A DNA stretch of 64,000 bases. Source: Streptomyces sp. NBC_00223 (GTDB lineage Bacteria > Actinomycetota > Actinomycetes > Streptomycetales > Streptomycetaceae). The stretch spans positions 6,261,501 to 6,325,500 of the forward strand of contig NZ_CP108109.1 in the NCBI RefSeq assembly GCF_036199905.1. Direction: 5' to 3'. This document shows positions 26,156 through 34,993 of the stretch, piece after piece (position 1 is the stretch's first letter; the number at the start of each line of letters is the position of its first letter). The translations under genes were made by a program, and so were the position numbers. Below the pieces are notes generated by a model. The model saw only the letters and a program-made list of their open reading frames with translations, was not told the origin of the DNA and made no database searches.

Positions 26156-26437
26156 ATGAACGAGAATGTCCGGCTCACCGCGTGGGTACGCGGCCGGGTG
26201 CAGGGGGTCGGCTTCCGCTGGTGGACCCGGGCCAACGCGCTGGAGATCGGCGGCCTGGCGGGCTACGCGGGGAATCTTTCCGACGGCCGGGTCCAGGTGG
26301 TCGCCGAGGGCGAACGGGAGCGCTGCGAACATCTGCTCGACTGGCTGCGCCGCGGCGACACGCCCGGCCGGGTCGACGGGGTGACCGAAATCTGGGGGGA
26401 CCCGCGCGGCGGATACGAGGGTTTCGAGATCCGGTGA
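26156..26437 (+). CDS. acyP: Acylphosphatase
   Basis: 93-aa cytosolic enzyme hydrolysing carboxyl-phosphate bonds. The diagnostic [15 protein letters not shown] (about 10-24) holds the phosphate-binding loop with catalytic Arg (VGFR), and the catalytic Asn is in [17 protein letters not shown] (about 38-54). ATG at 26156, apparently leaderless. The acyP-smc-ftsY neighbourhood is normal for Streptomyces. Confidence 0.94.
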   Translation: MNENVRLTAWVRGRVQGVGFRWWTRANALEIGGLAGYAGNLSDGRVQVVAEGERERCEHLLDWLRRGDTPGRVDGVTEIWGDPRGGYEGFEIR

Positions 26438-26734
26438 GCACAACTGGTTGCCATCTGGCGAAGGGCGTGTCAGGCTGCCCCCAGCGAGGATGATCTCGAA
26501 GCCACGCGGGCGGCCACCGGCGCTATCAGCGCCGTGTTTTCTGAGGCGGACCCGGCGACTGGGCTGTGATCGTGTTGACCGTCCCCTCAATTGGTGAGAC
26601 GCTGGAAGCCCCGCGCATCGTGGCCCCAAGGAATGCCATGGAAGCGGCCAGGGCACACACCTTGCGCGGGAGCGTACCCCTCACCCACGACCCACCCGCT
26701 CCGGTCGGTCACTCAGCGTGGAGGACCATCCATC

Positions 26735-26938
26735 ATGGCAAAGGCGCTTCTCGGTTATGTCGGCGGACCCGACCCGCGACTTCTCGCCGAGATGCGAAGG
26801 CTGCAGCAGCGTGTTCAGGACCTGGAGTCCGAGCTTCTTCGGATGCAGGCGGAGAACGACGCGCTGACTGTGGCATCGCATGAAGAGTCGCTGCTCAGCA
26901 GTATCGACGTATCTCACGCGGAGCCCGTGCTCGCCTGA
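26735..26938 (+). CDS. Small conserved coiled-coil protein upstream of smc
   Basis: 67 aa: MAKALLGYVGGPDPRLLAEM then a heptad-rich helix RRLQQRVQDLESELLRMQ and a Ser/acidic tail. Preceded by GGAGGACC at a good distance, and ATG start. Function unknown; the short N-terminal motif plus one coiled coil suggests a partner-binding peptide. It has its own UUCG-capped terminator at 27152-27171, with a minisatellite lying in its 3' untranslated region. Confidence 0.75.
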   Translation: MAKALLGYVGGPDPRLLAEMRRLQQRVQDLESELLRMQAENDALTVASHEESLLSSIDVSHAEPVLA

Positions 26939-26993
26939 TCCGGGGATCGATCCGGCGAACCGTCTCTGGCGAATCGTCAACGGACGTCCACCA

Positions 26994-27113
26994 CAGGCCG
27001 TACGTCTTCAGGCCGTACGTCAAACGGCTGTATGTCAAACGGCTGTACGTCAGACAGCTGTATACCAAACAGCTCTACGTCAACAGCTGGTACGTCAACG
27101 GCAGTACGGCCTG
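26994..27113. repeat. 15-bp minisatellite between the small coiled-coil gene and smc
   Basis: Eight consecutive 15-bp units, consensus close to ACGGCTGTACGTCAA: 26994-27008, 27009-27023, 27024-27038, 27039-27053, 27054-27068, 27069-27083, 27084-27098, and a degenerate 27099-27113. This is the main content of the 362-bp gap 26939-27300; the rest is a terminator and the smc -10 region. The array is less GC-rich than its surroundings. The unit is a multiple of three, so one plus-strand frame reads a QTAVR-like pentapeptide repeat, but no start signal supports translation. Confidence 0.85.
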
Positions 27114-27151
27114 TAGTCCACGGCCGGGCACCGTCATACGCAACATCCGCG

Positions 27152-27171
27152 AGGGACGCTTCGGCGTCCCT
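27152..27171 (+). terminator. UUCG-capped terminator before smc
   Basis: Perfect 8-bp stem AGGGACGC (27152-27159)/GCGTCCCT (27164-27171) with a TTCG tetraloop. Ends the transcript from the 67-aa gene. Confidence 0.75.
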
Positions 27172-27286
27172 TCGTCGTCCCCACCCTGCTCCTCGCTGCC
27201 TCCCGCATACGTCAGCCACACCCCGCACACCCCGCTCTACGTCTGATGTGCCCTGCACCTTCCCTGGTGAAACCGCAGAGCCCTAG

Positions 27287-27292
27287 TAGAGT
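27287..27292 (+). promoter_or_regulatory. Predicted smc -10 box (leaderless start)
   Basis: TAGAGT, 8 nt before the smc GTG codon. No ribosome binding site is present, and the -35 region is poor. The arrangement suggests that transcription starts at the GTG, giving a leaderless smc mRNA. Confidence 0.4.
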
Positions 27293-27300
27293 CGACCGGC

Positions 27301-30300
27301 GTGCATCTCAAGAGCCTCACCCTGCGCGGCTTCAAGTCGTTCGCCTCGGCGACGACGCTGCGTTTCGAACCCGGAATCACGTGTGTCGTCGGGCCCAACG
27401 GCTCCGGCAAGTCCAATGTGGTGGACGCGCTGTCCTGGGTCATGGGTGAGCAGGGCGCCAAGTCGCTGCGCGGCGGCAAGATGGAGGACGTCATCTTCGC
27501 CGGCACCACCGGCCGCCCCCCGCTGGGCCGCGCCGAGGTGTCGCTGACCATCGACAACGCCGACGGTGTGCTCCCCATCGAGTACGCCGAGGTCACCATC
27601 ACGCGGATCATGTTCCGCAACGGCGGCAGCGAGTACCAGATCAACGGCGACACCTGCCGGCTGCTGGACATCCAGGAACTCCTCTCCGACTCCGGCATCG
27701 GCCGCGAGATGCACGTCATCGTCGGCCAGGGACAGCTCGACTCCGTACTGCACGCCGATCCGATGGGCCGCCGCGCCTTCATCGAGGAGGCCGCCGGGGT
27801 GCTCAAGCACCGCAAGCGCAAGGAGAAGGCGCTGCGGAAGCTCGACGCGATGCAGGCCAACCTCGCCCGCGTCACCGACCTCACCGGTGAGCTGCGCCGC
27901 CAGCTCAAACCGCTCGGCCGGCAGGCCCAGGTCGCCCGCCGGGCCGCCGTCATCCAGGCCGATCTGCGCGACGCCCGGCTGCGGCTGCTCGCCGACGACC
28001 TGGTCACCCTGCGCGAGGCCCTGAGCGCCGAGGTCGCCGACGAGGCCGCGCTCAAGGAGCGCAGGGCCGCCGTCGAGGCCGAACTGACGGCGGCGCTCCG
28101 GCGCGAGGCCCGCCTCGAAGAGCAGGTACGGGCCCTGTCGCCGCGGCTCACCGAGGCCCAGGCCACCTGGTACGGCCTCTCCCAGCTCACCGAACGGGTC
28201 CGCGGCACCATCGGCCTGGCCGAACAGCGCCACCGGCACGCCACCACCCAGCCCGTCGAGGACCGCAGGGGCCGCGACCCGGAGGACATGGAACGCGAGG
28301 CCGCCCGTATCCGCGAGCAGGAGGCGGAGCTGACCGAGGCGCTGGACGCCGCCCAGCGGGCCCTGGACGACACCGTCGGCCACCGCGCGGAGCTCGAACG
28401 GCGGCTCGCCGAGGAGGAGAGCCGCCTCAAGGCCGCCGCCCGCGCCATCGCCGACCGCCGCGAGGGCCTGGCCCGCCTCAACGGCCAGGTCAACGCCGCC
28501 CGCTCCCGGGCCGCCTCCGCCGAGGCCGAGATCGGCCGGCTGGCCGCCGCCCGCGACGAGGCCCGCGACCGCGCCGAGTCCGCGCAGGCCGAGTACGAGG
28601 AACTGCGCGCCCAGGTCGAGGACCTGGACGCCGGTGACGCCGAGCTGGAGGACCGCTTCGAGACGGCCCGCGCCGAACAGGCAGCCGCGGACGAGGCGTT
28701 CACCGCCGCCCGCGAGGCGGCCACCGCGGCCGAACGCCGGCGCGCCGCCGTCGCCGCCCGCCGGGACGCCCTGGCCCCCTCACTGCGCCGCAAGGACGGC
28801 ACGGGCGCGCTGCTCGGCACCGGCGAGGCCGACCGGGCCCCCGGGGTCCTCGGCTCCGCCGCCGCGCTGCTGCGGGTCGCCCCCGGCTACGAGGTCCCGC
28901 TCGCCGCGGCCCTGGGCGCCGCCGCCGACGCGGTCGCCGTCACCGGACCCGCGGCCGCCGCCGACGCGCTGCGGCTGCTGCGCAAGGACGACGCGGGCCG
29001 CGCCGCCCTGCTGCTGGCCGGAGCGCCCGAGCCCGTGGCACCCGAGCCCGTGGCACCCGAGCCCGTGGCACCCGAGCCCGTGGCGCCCGAGCCCGGCGCC
29101 CTTGAACCCGCCGCGCCCGTACGGCCCGAGCTGCCCGTGGGCGCCCGCTGGGCCGACACCCTGGTCGCCGTACCCGAGGAGCTGACCGGGGCCGTACGGC
29201 ATCTGCTGGCGCGTACCGCCGTCGTGGAGTCGCTGGCGGACGCCGAGGCGCTGGTGACCCGGCACCCGGGGCTGACGGCCGTGACCGCCGAGGGCGACGT
29301 CCTGGCCGCGCACAACGCGTACGGGGGTTCGGGCGGGGCGCCCAGCATGCTGGAGGTGCAGGCGGCGGTCGACGAGGCCACCGCCGAGCTGGCCGGGCTG
29401 GAAGTGCGCTGCGCCCAGCTGGCCGAGGAGCAGTCCGCCGCCAAGGAGCGCAGGGCCGCCGCCGCCCGCGCGGTGGACGAACTCGGCCGTCGGCGCCGCG
29501 AGGCGGAGAAGGCCAAGTCCTCGGTGGCCCAGCAGCTCGGCAGGTTCGGCGGCCAGGCCCGCGCCGCCGCGGGCGAGGCCGACCGGGCGGCGGCCGCCGT
29601 CGTACGGGCCGAGGAGGCGCTGGCCGCCGCGCGCGAGGAGCTGGAGGAGCTGTCCTACCGGCTGAGCGAGGCCCAGGAGGAGCCCGGCGAGGAGGAGCCC
29701 GACACCTATACCCGCGACCGGCTCGCCGCCGACGGCGCCAACGCCCGGCAGACCGAGATGGAGGCCCGGCTCCAGGTGCGCACCCATGAGGAGCGGGTCA
29801 GGGGCCTGGCCGGCCGCGCCGACGGACTCGACCGGGCCGCGCGCGCCGAGCGGGAGACCCGGGCCAGGGCGGAGAGCCGCCGGGCCCGACTGGCGTACGA
29901 GGCGTCGGTGGCCGCCGCCGTCCTGGCCGGCGCCCGCGGGCTGCTGGAATACGTCCAGGTCTCCCTGGGCCGGGCGGAGGCCGAGCGGGCCGCCGCGGAG
30001 CGGGCCAGGGCCGAGCGGGAGGCCGAACTCGGCCAGGAGCGCCGCCGGGGACGGGAGCTGACGGCCGAACTGGACCGGCTCACCGGCGATGTGCACAAGG
30101 GCGAGGTGCTGGGCGCGGAGAAGAGGCTGCGGATCGAGCAGCTGGAGGCCAAGGCGCTGGAGGAGCACGGCATGGAGCCGGCCGGGCTGGTCGCCGACTA
30201 CGGCCCCGAGCAGCCCGTGCCGCCGTCACCGCCCGCCGAGGGCGAGACCCTGCCCGAGGACCCTGCGGACCCGCGCAACCAGCCGCGCCCGTATGTCAGG

Positions 30301-30963
30301 GCCGAGCAGGAGAAGCGGCTGCGGGCGGCCGAGAAGGCGTACCACCAGCTCGGCAAGGTCAACCCGCTGGCGCTGGAGGAGTTCGCCGCCCTTGAGGAGC
30401 GGCACAAGTTCCTCACCGAGCAGCTCGAAGACCTCCGCAGGACCCGCGCCGATCTGCTCCAGGTGGTCAAGGACGTCGACGAGCGGGTGGAGCAGGTCTT
30501 CACCGCCGCCTTCCACGACACCGCGCGTGAGTTCGAGGGCGTCTTCTCGCGGCTCTTTCCCGGCGGCGAGGGCAGGCTGCTGCTCACCGACCCGGACAAC
30601 ATGCTCACCACCGGGGTGGACGTCGAGGCGCGGCCGCCGGGGAAGAAGGTGAAGCGGCTGTCGCTGCTGTCGGGAGGCGAACGCTCGCTGACCGCCGTGG
30701 CGATGCTGGTGTCGATCTTCAAGGCCCGGCCGAGCCCGTTCTATGTGATGGACGAGGTCGAGGCCGCCCTGGACGACACCAATCTGCAGCGGCTGATCCG
30801 GATCATGGAGGAGCTCCAGGAGAGCTCGCAGCTCATCGTCATCACGCACCAGAAGCGGACGATGGAGGTCGCCGATGCCCTGTACGGCGTATCGATGCAG
30901 GGCGACGGCGTGTCCAAGGTGATCAGCCAGCGACTCCGGAACGGCAAGCAGAAGACCGCCTGA
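27301..30963 (+). CDS. smc: Chromosome segregation protein SMC
   Basis: ABC-type ATPase that, with ScpAB, loads at parS/ParB and aligns chromosome arms; in Streptomyces it compacts chromosomes during sporulation septation. 1220 aa. Walker A GPNGSGKS (31-38), N-terminal coiled coil (~165-500), hinge (~505-680), C-terminal coiled coil, signature LLSGGERSL (about 1121-1129) and Walker B YVMDEVEAALDD (about 1148-1159). The hinge contains a PEPVA pentapeptide repeated four to five times (29026-29100). GTG start, apparently leaderless. A minisatellite and terminator lie upstream, glcP downstream. Confidence 0.97.
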   Translation: MHLKSLTLRGFKSFASATTLRFEPGITCVVGPNGSGKSNVVDALSWVMGEQGAKSLRGGKMEDVIFAGTTGRPPLGRAEVSLTIDNADGVLPIEYAEVTITRIMFRNGGSEYQINGDTCRLLDIQELLSDSGIGREMHVIVGQGQLDSVLHADPMGRRAFIEEAAGVLKHRKRKEKALRKLDAMQANLARVTDLTGELRRQLKPLGRQAQVARRAAVIQADLRDARLRLLADDLVTLREALSAEVADEAALKERRAAVEAELTAALRREARLEEQVRALSPRLTEAQATWYGLSQLTERVRGTIGLAEQRHRHATTQPVEDRRGRDPEDMEREAARIREQEAELTEALDAAQRALDDTVGHRAELERRLAEEESRLKAAARAIADRREGLARLNGQVNAARSRAASAEAEIGRLAAARDEARDRAESAQAEYEELRAQVEDLDAGDAELEDRFETARAEQAAADEAFTAAREAATAAERRRAAVAARRDALAPSLRRKDGTGALLGTGEADRAPGVLGSAAALLRVAPGYEVPLAAALGAAADAVAVTGPAAAADALRLLRKDDAGRAALLLAGAPEPVAPEPVAPEPVAPEPVAPEPGALEPAAPVRPELPVGARWADTLVAVPEELTGAVRHLLARTAVVESLADAEALVTRHPGLTAVTAEGDVLAAHNAYGGSGGAPSMLEVQAAVDEATAELAGLEVRCAQLAEEQSAAKERRAAAARAVDELGRRRREAEKAKSSVAQQLGRFGGQARAAAGEADRAAAAVVRAEEALAAAREELEELSYRLSEAQEEPGEEEPDTYTRDRLAADGANARQTEMEARLQVRTHEERVRGLAGRADGLDRAARAERETRARAESRRARLAYEASVAAAVLAGARGLLEYVQVSLGRAEAERAAAERARAEREAELGQERRRGRELTAELDRLTGDVHKGEVLGAEKRLRIEQLEAKALEEHGMEPAGLVADYGPEQPVPPSPPAEGETLPEDPADPRNQPRPYVRAEQEKRLRAAEKAYHQLGKVNPLALEEFAALEERHKFLTEQLEDLRRTRADLLQVVKDVDERVEQVFTAAFHDTAREFEGVFSRLFPGGEGRLLLTDPDNMLTTGVDVEARPPGKKVKRLSLLSGGERSLTAVAMLVSIFKARPSPFYVMDEVEAALDDTNLQRLIRIMEELQESSQLIVITHQKRTMEVADALYGVSMQGDGVSKVISQRLRNGKQKTA
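29026..29100 (+). repeat. In-frame 15-bp repeat in the SMC hinge
   Basis: CCCGAGCCCGTGGCA units at 29026, 29041, 29056, 29071 (last base G) and a diverged one at 29086, encoding PEPVA from residue 576. The first three are identical and the fourth differs by one base, pointing to recent slippage or expansion. It forms a proline-rich, probably surface loop within the hinge. Confidence 0.85.
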
Positions 30964-31163
30964 GCGGGACGGCCTTCGGGGTGCGCGGGCGCGGCGAGGG
31001 CCCGCCTTGACCTGGGCGTTTCCGGCATTGAGGGACAAAATTCCCAGGATTGCCCCCCGGGACGCGGGCAACACGTTCGAGTGGTGGCCGTTGGGGGGTC
31101 GGCCAACACTGGAAGATCCAGCCCCTCATGCGAGGGCTCATCGCCGAGCCCAGGGAGAGCGCC

Positions 31164-32579
31164 TTGACGACCACAGCACAGGCAAGCGAGCCGGCGGACA
31201 AGACCCCGCCACCCGAACACCTCGCCCATGTCGTCTTCATCGCCGCCGCCGCGGCCATGGGCGGCTTCCTGTTCGGGTACGACAGCTCCGTCATCAACGG
31301 CGCCGTCGAGGCCATCCGGGACAAGTACCACATCGGCTCGGGCGAACTCGCCCAGGTCATCGCCATCGCGCTGATCGGCTGCGCGATCGGCGCCGCGACC
31401 GCGGGCCGGGTGGCCGACCGGATCGGCCGTATCCACTGCATGCGGATCGCCGCCGTGATGTTCACCATCAGCGCCGTCGGCTCCGCGCTGCCGTTCGCCC
31501 TGTGGGAGCTGGCCTTCTGGCGGATCATCGGCGGCTTCGCGATCGGTATGGCCTCGGTCATCGGCCCGGCCTACATCGCCGAGGTCTCCCCGCCCGCCTA
31601 CCGCGGCCGGCTCGCGTCCTTCCAGCAGGCCGCGATCGTGCTCGGCATCGCTGTCTCCCAACTGGTCAACTACGCGATCCTCCAGGGCGCCAACGGCAAC
31701 CAGCGCGGCAAGATCATCGGACTGGAAGCCTGGCAGCTGATGCTCGGTGTGATGGTGGTCCCCGCGGTGATCTACGGCATGTTCTCCTTCGTCATCCCCG
31801 AGTCCCCGCGCTATCTGATCTCGGTGGGCCGCGAGCACGACGCCAAGGCCGTACTGGCCGATGTCGAGGGCGAGCACATCGACCTCGACGCGCGTGTCGC
31901 CGAGATCGAGCACGCGATGCGGCGCGAGCACAAGTCGACCTTCAAGGACCTGCTCGGCTCCCGGAGGGGCTTCCTGCCGATCGTGTGGGTCGGCATCGGG
32001 CTCTCGGTCTTCCAGCAACTCGTCGGCATCAACGTGGCCTTCTACTACTCCGCCACGCTCTGGCAGTCGGTCGGCATCGACCCCAGCAGCTCGTTCCTCT
32101 ACTCCTTCACCACCTCGATCGTGAACATGATCGGCACGGGCATCGCCATACTCTGTGTCGACCGGATCGGCCGCAGGCCACTCGCCCTGATCGGCTCCAC
32201 CGGCATGGCGGTCGCCCTGGCCCTGGAGGCGTGGGCCTTCTCCGCCAAGAGCGGCGCCACCCTCCCCAACACCGAGGGCACGGTCGCGCTGATCGCCGCG
32301 CACTGCTTCGTGCTCTTCTTCGCGCTGTCCTGGGGTGTCATCGTGTGGGTCTTCCTCGGCGAGATGTTCCCGAACAAGATCCGCGCCGCCGCCCTGGGCG
32401 TCGCCGCCTCCGCGCAGTGGATCGCCAACTGGGCCGTCACCGCGAGCTTCCCGAGCCTCGCCGGCTGGAACCTGTCGGCCACGTACGTCATCTACACGTG
32501 CTTCGCGGTGCTCTCCATCCCGTTCGTCCTCCTCTTCGTCAAGGAGACCAAGGGCAAGACCCTGGAGGAGATGGGCTGA
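31164..32579 (+). CDS. glcP: Glucose permease (MFS sugar porter) GlcP
   Basis: 471-aa, 12-helix sugar/H+ symporter of the major facilitator superfamily. The sugar-porter signatures are present: GFLFGYDSSVINGAV (helix 1), GRVADRIGRI (loop 2-3), PESPRYLI after helix 6, QQLVGINVAFYYSATLW (helix 7) and VKETKGKTLEEMG at the C-terminus. In S. coelicolor the gene at this place, next to smc, is glcP1, the main glucose uptake system that also matters for glucose repression through glucose kinase; I assign by synteny and family. TTG start at 31164, preceded by GGGAGAG. The upstream 200 bp contains a CCCTC-ATGC-GAGGG hairpin within the leader that might affect expression. Confidence 0.88.
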   Translation: MTTTAQASEPADKTPPPEHLAHVVFIAAAAAMGGFLFGYDSSVINGAVEAIRDKYHIGSGELAQVIAIALIGCAIGAATAGRVADRIGRIHCMRIAAVMFTISAVGSALPFALWELAFWRIIGGFAIGMASVIGPAYIAEVSPPAYRGRLASFQQAAIVLGIAVSQLVNYAILQGANGNQRGKIIGLEAWQLMLGVMVVPAVIYGMFSFVIPESPRYLISVGREHDAKAVLADVEGEHIDLDARVAEIEHAMRREHKSTFKDLLGSRRGFLPIVWVGIGLSVFQQLVGINVAFYYSATLWQSVGIDPSSSFLYSFTTSIVNMIGTGIAILCVDRIGRRPLALIGSTGMAVALALEAWAFSAKSGATLPNTEGTVALIAAHCFVLFFALSWGVIVWVFLGEMFPNKIRAAALGVAASAQWIANWAVTASFPSLAGWNLSATYVIYTCFAVLSIPFVLLFVKETKGKTLEEMG

Positions 32580-32678
32580 GCCGGCTCTCCGCGGCGGGGG
32601 CGCGGCCGTACCTCCCGCGGCGAGTCCGCGCGCCCTGGGGCGAGAAGGCGGCGACCGAACCGTGATACTGGGGGGGTT

Positions 32679-33887
32679 ATGGAAATCGTCATCCTAGTCG
32701 TCGTCATCGCTCTGGTCGTGGTCCTCGGGGCCGGCGGGCTGGTGGTGGGCAGCCGCCGCAGGAAAAAGCAGCTGCCGCCCTCGCCGCCGAGCCCCCCGAC
32801 GATCACCACGCCTCCCGCCGAACCGCACGTCGGGGACGAGGCCGAGACCCCGCGGGAGGAACCCCGCCGGACCATCGAGGAGGTTCCGCTCCCCGGCGCC
32901 ACCGCCGCGCCCGAGGCCGTCGAGGAGGTGCCGGTCCCGCCCGCGCCGGAGATCGAGCGGCCGGAACCGACCGCCGGCCGCCTCGTACGGCTGCGCTCCC
33001 GTCTGTCCCGCTCGCAGAACTCGCTGGGCAAGGGCCTGCTCACCCTGCTCTCCCGGGAACGCCTCGACGAGGAGACGTGGGAGGAGATCGAGGACACCCT
33101 GATCACCGCCGACGTCGGTGTCGCCCCCACCCAGGAGCTGGTCGAGCGGCTGCGCACCCGGGTACGGGTGCTCGGCACCCGGACCCCGGACGATCTGCGC
33201 CAACTGCTCCGCGAGGAACTGATCGCCCTGGTCGACCCCACGCTCGACCGCACCCTGCGCACCGAGAGCCACGAGGACTCCCCGGCCGTGCTGCTGGTCG
33301 TCGGCGTCAACGGCACCGGCAAGACCACCACCACCGGCAAGCTCGCCCGGGTGCTCGTCGCCGACGGGCACAGCGTCGTACTCGGCGCGGCCGACACCTT
33401 CCGCGCCGCCGCGGCCGACCAGTTGCAGACGTGGGGCGAGCGGGTCGGGGCGCGTACGGTACGCGGGCCCGAGGGCGGCGATCCCGCGTCGGTGGCCTTC
33501 GACGCGGTCAAGGAGGGCATCGCGGAGAGCGCCGACACCGTGCTCATCGACACCGCGGGCCGGCTGCACACCAAGACCGGCCTGATGGACGAGCTGGGCA
33601 AGGTCAAGCGGGTCGTGGAGAAGCACGGGCCGGTGGACGAGGTGCTGCTCGTGCTCGACGCCACCACCGGGCAGAACGGCCTGGTCCAGGCACGGGTCTT
33701 CGCCGAGGTCGTGGACATCACCGGCATCGTCCTGACCAAGCTCGACGGCACGGCGAAGGGCGGCATCGTGGTGGCCGTCCAGCGTGAACTCGGTGTGCCG
33801 GTCAAGCTCATCGGCCTCGGCGAGGGCGCGGACGACCTGGCCCCCTTCGAGCCCGAGGCGTTCGTGGACGCCCTCATCGGGGAGTAG
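32679..33887 (+). CDS. ftsY: Signal recognition particle receptor FtsY
   Basis: SRP-receptor GTPase that docks Ffh-ribosome complexes at the membrane. 402 aa: N-terminal transmembrane helix (IVILVVVIALVVVLGAGGLV, residues 3-22), an acidic/proline-rich A domain, the N domain (~115-195) and GTPase domain with G1 GVNGTGKTTTTGKLA (209 onward), DTFRAAAADQL, DTAGRLH and TKLDGTAKGG. A true membrane anchor is typical of actinobacterial FtsY, unlike E. coli. A perfect terminator follows. Confidence 0.97.
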   Translation: MEIVILVVVIALVVVLGAGGLVVGSRRRKKQLPPSPPSPPTITTPPAEPHVGDEAETPREEPRRTIEEVPLPGATAAPEAVEEVPVPPAPEIERPEPTAGRLVRLRSRLSRSQNSLGKGLLTLLSRERLDEETWEEIEDTLITADVGVAPTQELVERLRTRVRVLGTRTPDDLRQLLREELIALVDPTLDRTLRTESHEDSPAVLLVVGVNGTGKTTTTGKLARVLVADGHSVVLGAADTFRAAAADQLQTWGERVGARTVRGPEGGDPASVAFDAVKEGIAESADTVLIDTAGRLHTKTGLMDELGKVKRVVEKHGPVDEVLLVLDATTGQNGLVQARVFAEVVDITGIVLTKLDGTAKGGIVVAVQRELGVPVKLIGLGEGADDLAPFEPEAFVDALIGE

Positions 33888-33925
33888 CCGGGTCAGTTGT
33901 TACGCATCACCGGATCAATAGCCGT

Positions 33926-33963
33926 GCGTAAGGGGTGTCCTCACGGGAGGACACCCCTTACGC
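33926..33963. terminator. Perfect bidirectional terminator between ftsY and the primase-like gene
   Basis: 16-bp perfect stem (33926-33941 with 33948-33963), loop CACGGG. The stop codon of the convergent primase-polymerase-like gene (33958-33960) lies in the 3' arm. Confidence 0.8.
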
Positions 33964-34671
33964 GTAGGCGGCGCGGTCGCGGTGGGTGACGTAGGCGAGC
34001 GTGCCCAGCAGCAGCCGGGCCTCGGGGGGCTGGGGGATCGAGTCGAGGCGGGGCTCGCGCAGCCAGCCGACCGGGCCGAGGCCCGCGAGGTCCGACGGGG
34101 GAGCGGTGACATGCTCGCCCGGGCCCAGGCAGCGCAGGTCGAGCCGCGCGTCGTCCCAGCCCATCCGGTAGAGCAGCTGCGGCAGTTCGGCCGCCGCGCC
34201 CGGCGCGACGAAGAACTGCGCCCGGCCGGTGGGCGTGCGCAGCACGGGCCCGAGGTGCAGCCCCATCCGCTCCAGCCTGACCAGTGCCCGGCGCCCGGCC
34301 GCCTCGGCCATGTCGATCACGTCGAAGGAACGCCCCACGGGCAGCAGCACCGCCGCCCCCGGCACCCGGTCCCACACCGCCGCGGCCTGCTCAAGACCGG
34401 CCCCGGCCGGGATCTCCCCGGCGTACGCCAGCGGATGCGCCCCCGGCGCCGCGCAGCGGGTGTCGCCGCACGAGCAGGCGCCGCCCCCGCGTGCCGCGCG
34501 CGCCCCCGGCGCCACCGCCCAGCCGCACAGCGCGGTGTACTCCGCGACCGTGGTGCACACCGCGGCGTGCGTACGGCGCCGCGTGCCGGAAAGCGCCGCG
34601 AGCCGGGCCGTGTCGCGCACCCCGTACCGCTGCTGCCGCATCTCGCGGATGTTGCCGATCGTGAACACCAT
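33958..34671 (-). CDS. Bifunctional primase/polymerase (AEP)-like protein, probably degenerate
   Basis: 237 aa related to the N-terminal prim-pol domain of archaeo-eukaryotic-type primases, without a helicase domain. A zinc knuckle is visible (Cys66, Cys68, Cys73, His79 in CSCGDTRCAAPGAHP), as is AGLEQAAAVWDRVPGAAVLLPVGRSFDVID. The expected hhhDxD metal motif is not intact: FDVIDMAEAAG has Asp120 but Ala at +2 and Glu at +3. It may therefore act in binding or regulation rather than synthesis. ATG at 34671 with GGAGAGG upstream. It is always, in my recollection, the divergent neighbour of nsdA in Streptomyces. Confidence 0.75.
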   Translation of the reverse strand: MVFTIGNIREMRQQRYGVRDTARLAALSGTRRRTHAAVCTTVAEYTALCGWAVAPGARAARGGGACSCGDTRCAAPGAHPLAYAGEIPAGAGLEQAAAVWDRVPGAAVLLPVGRSFDVIDMAEAAGRRALVRLERMGLHLGPVLRTPTGRAQFFVAPGAAAELPQLLYRMGWDDARLDLRCLGPGEHVTAPPSDLAGLGPVGWLREPRLDSIPQPPEARLLLGTLAYVTHRDRAAYA

Positions 34672-34993
34672 GACCTCTCCAACGCGTCGCCGCCGCCGAT
34701 GGTTACGCAGCTGCCTGACCTTGTCCGACCGGCATGTGTCAAGTGAATCGTCCGCAACCGCGACCGAGTTCATTCGAAGGGGTGGCGAATGGTGGCGTTT
34801 CCGCGACATCGGCCGTCCGATGGGTGATCGTGGGGCTACTTTCAGTACAGGAGTCCATGGCGGTGGCCCACTCGCCTCCCGGATATGCCGGAGGCAAGGT
34901 GAGGCCCGAACGCCCGCCGCCGATCCGGCGATACGGGCCACAGGACTCAACGGACCCTGATATGCAGGGGTTCGAGACAAGCGGGATGGGGGC
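34672..34993. other. 322-bp divergent gap, primase-like gene / nsdA
   Basis: No gene seen. Contains a short inverted repeat ATTCG-AAGGGGTGG-CGAAT (34772-34790) and the nsdA ribosome site GATGGGGG. Promoters for both flanking genes must lie here, but I cannot place them with confidence. Confidence 0.4.

Noticed and set aside
26880-27116. 78-aa plus-strand frame with QTAVR pentapeptide repeats
   Set aside because: It is the in-frame reading of the 15-bp minisatellite, begins inside the 67-aa gene and has no ribosome site.
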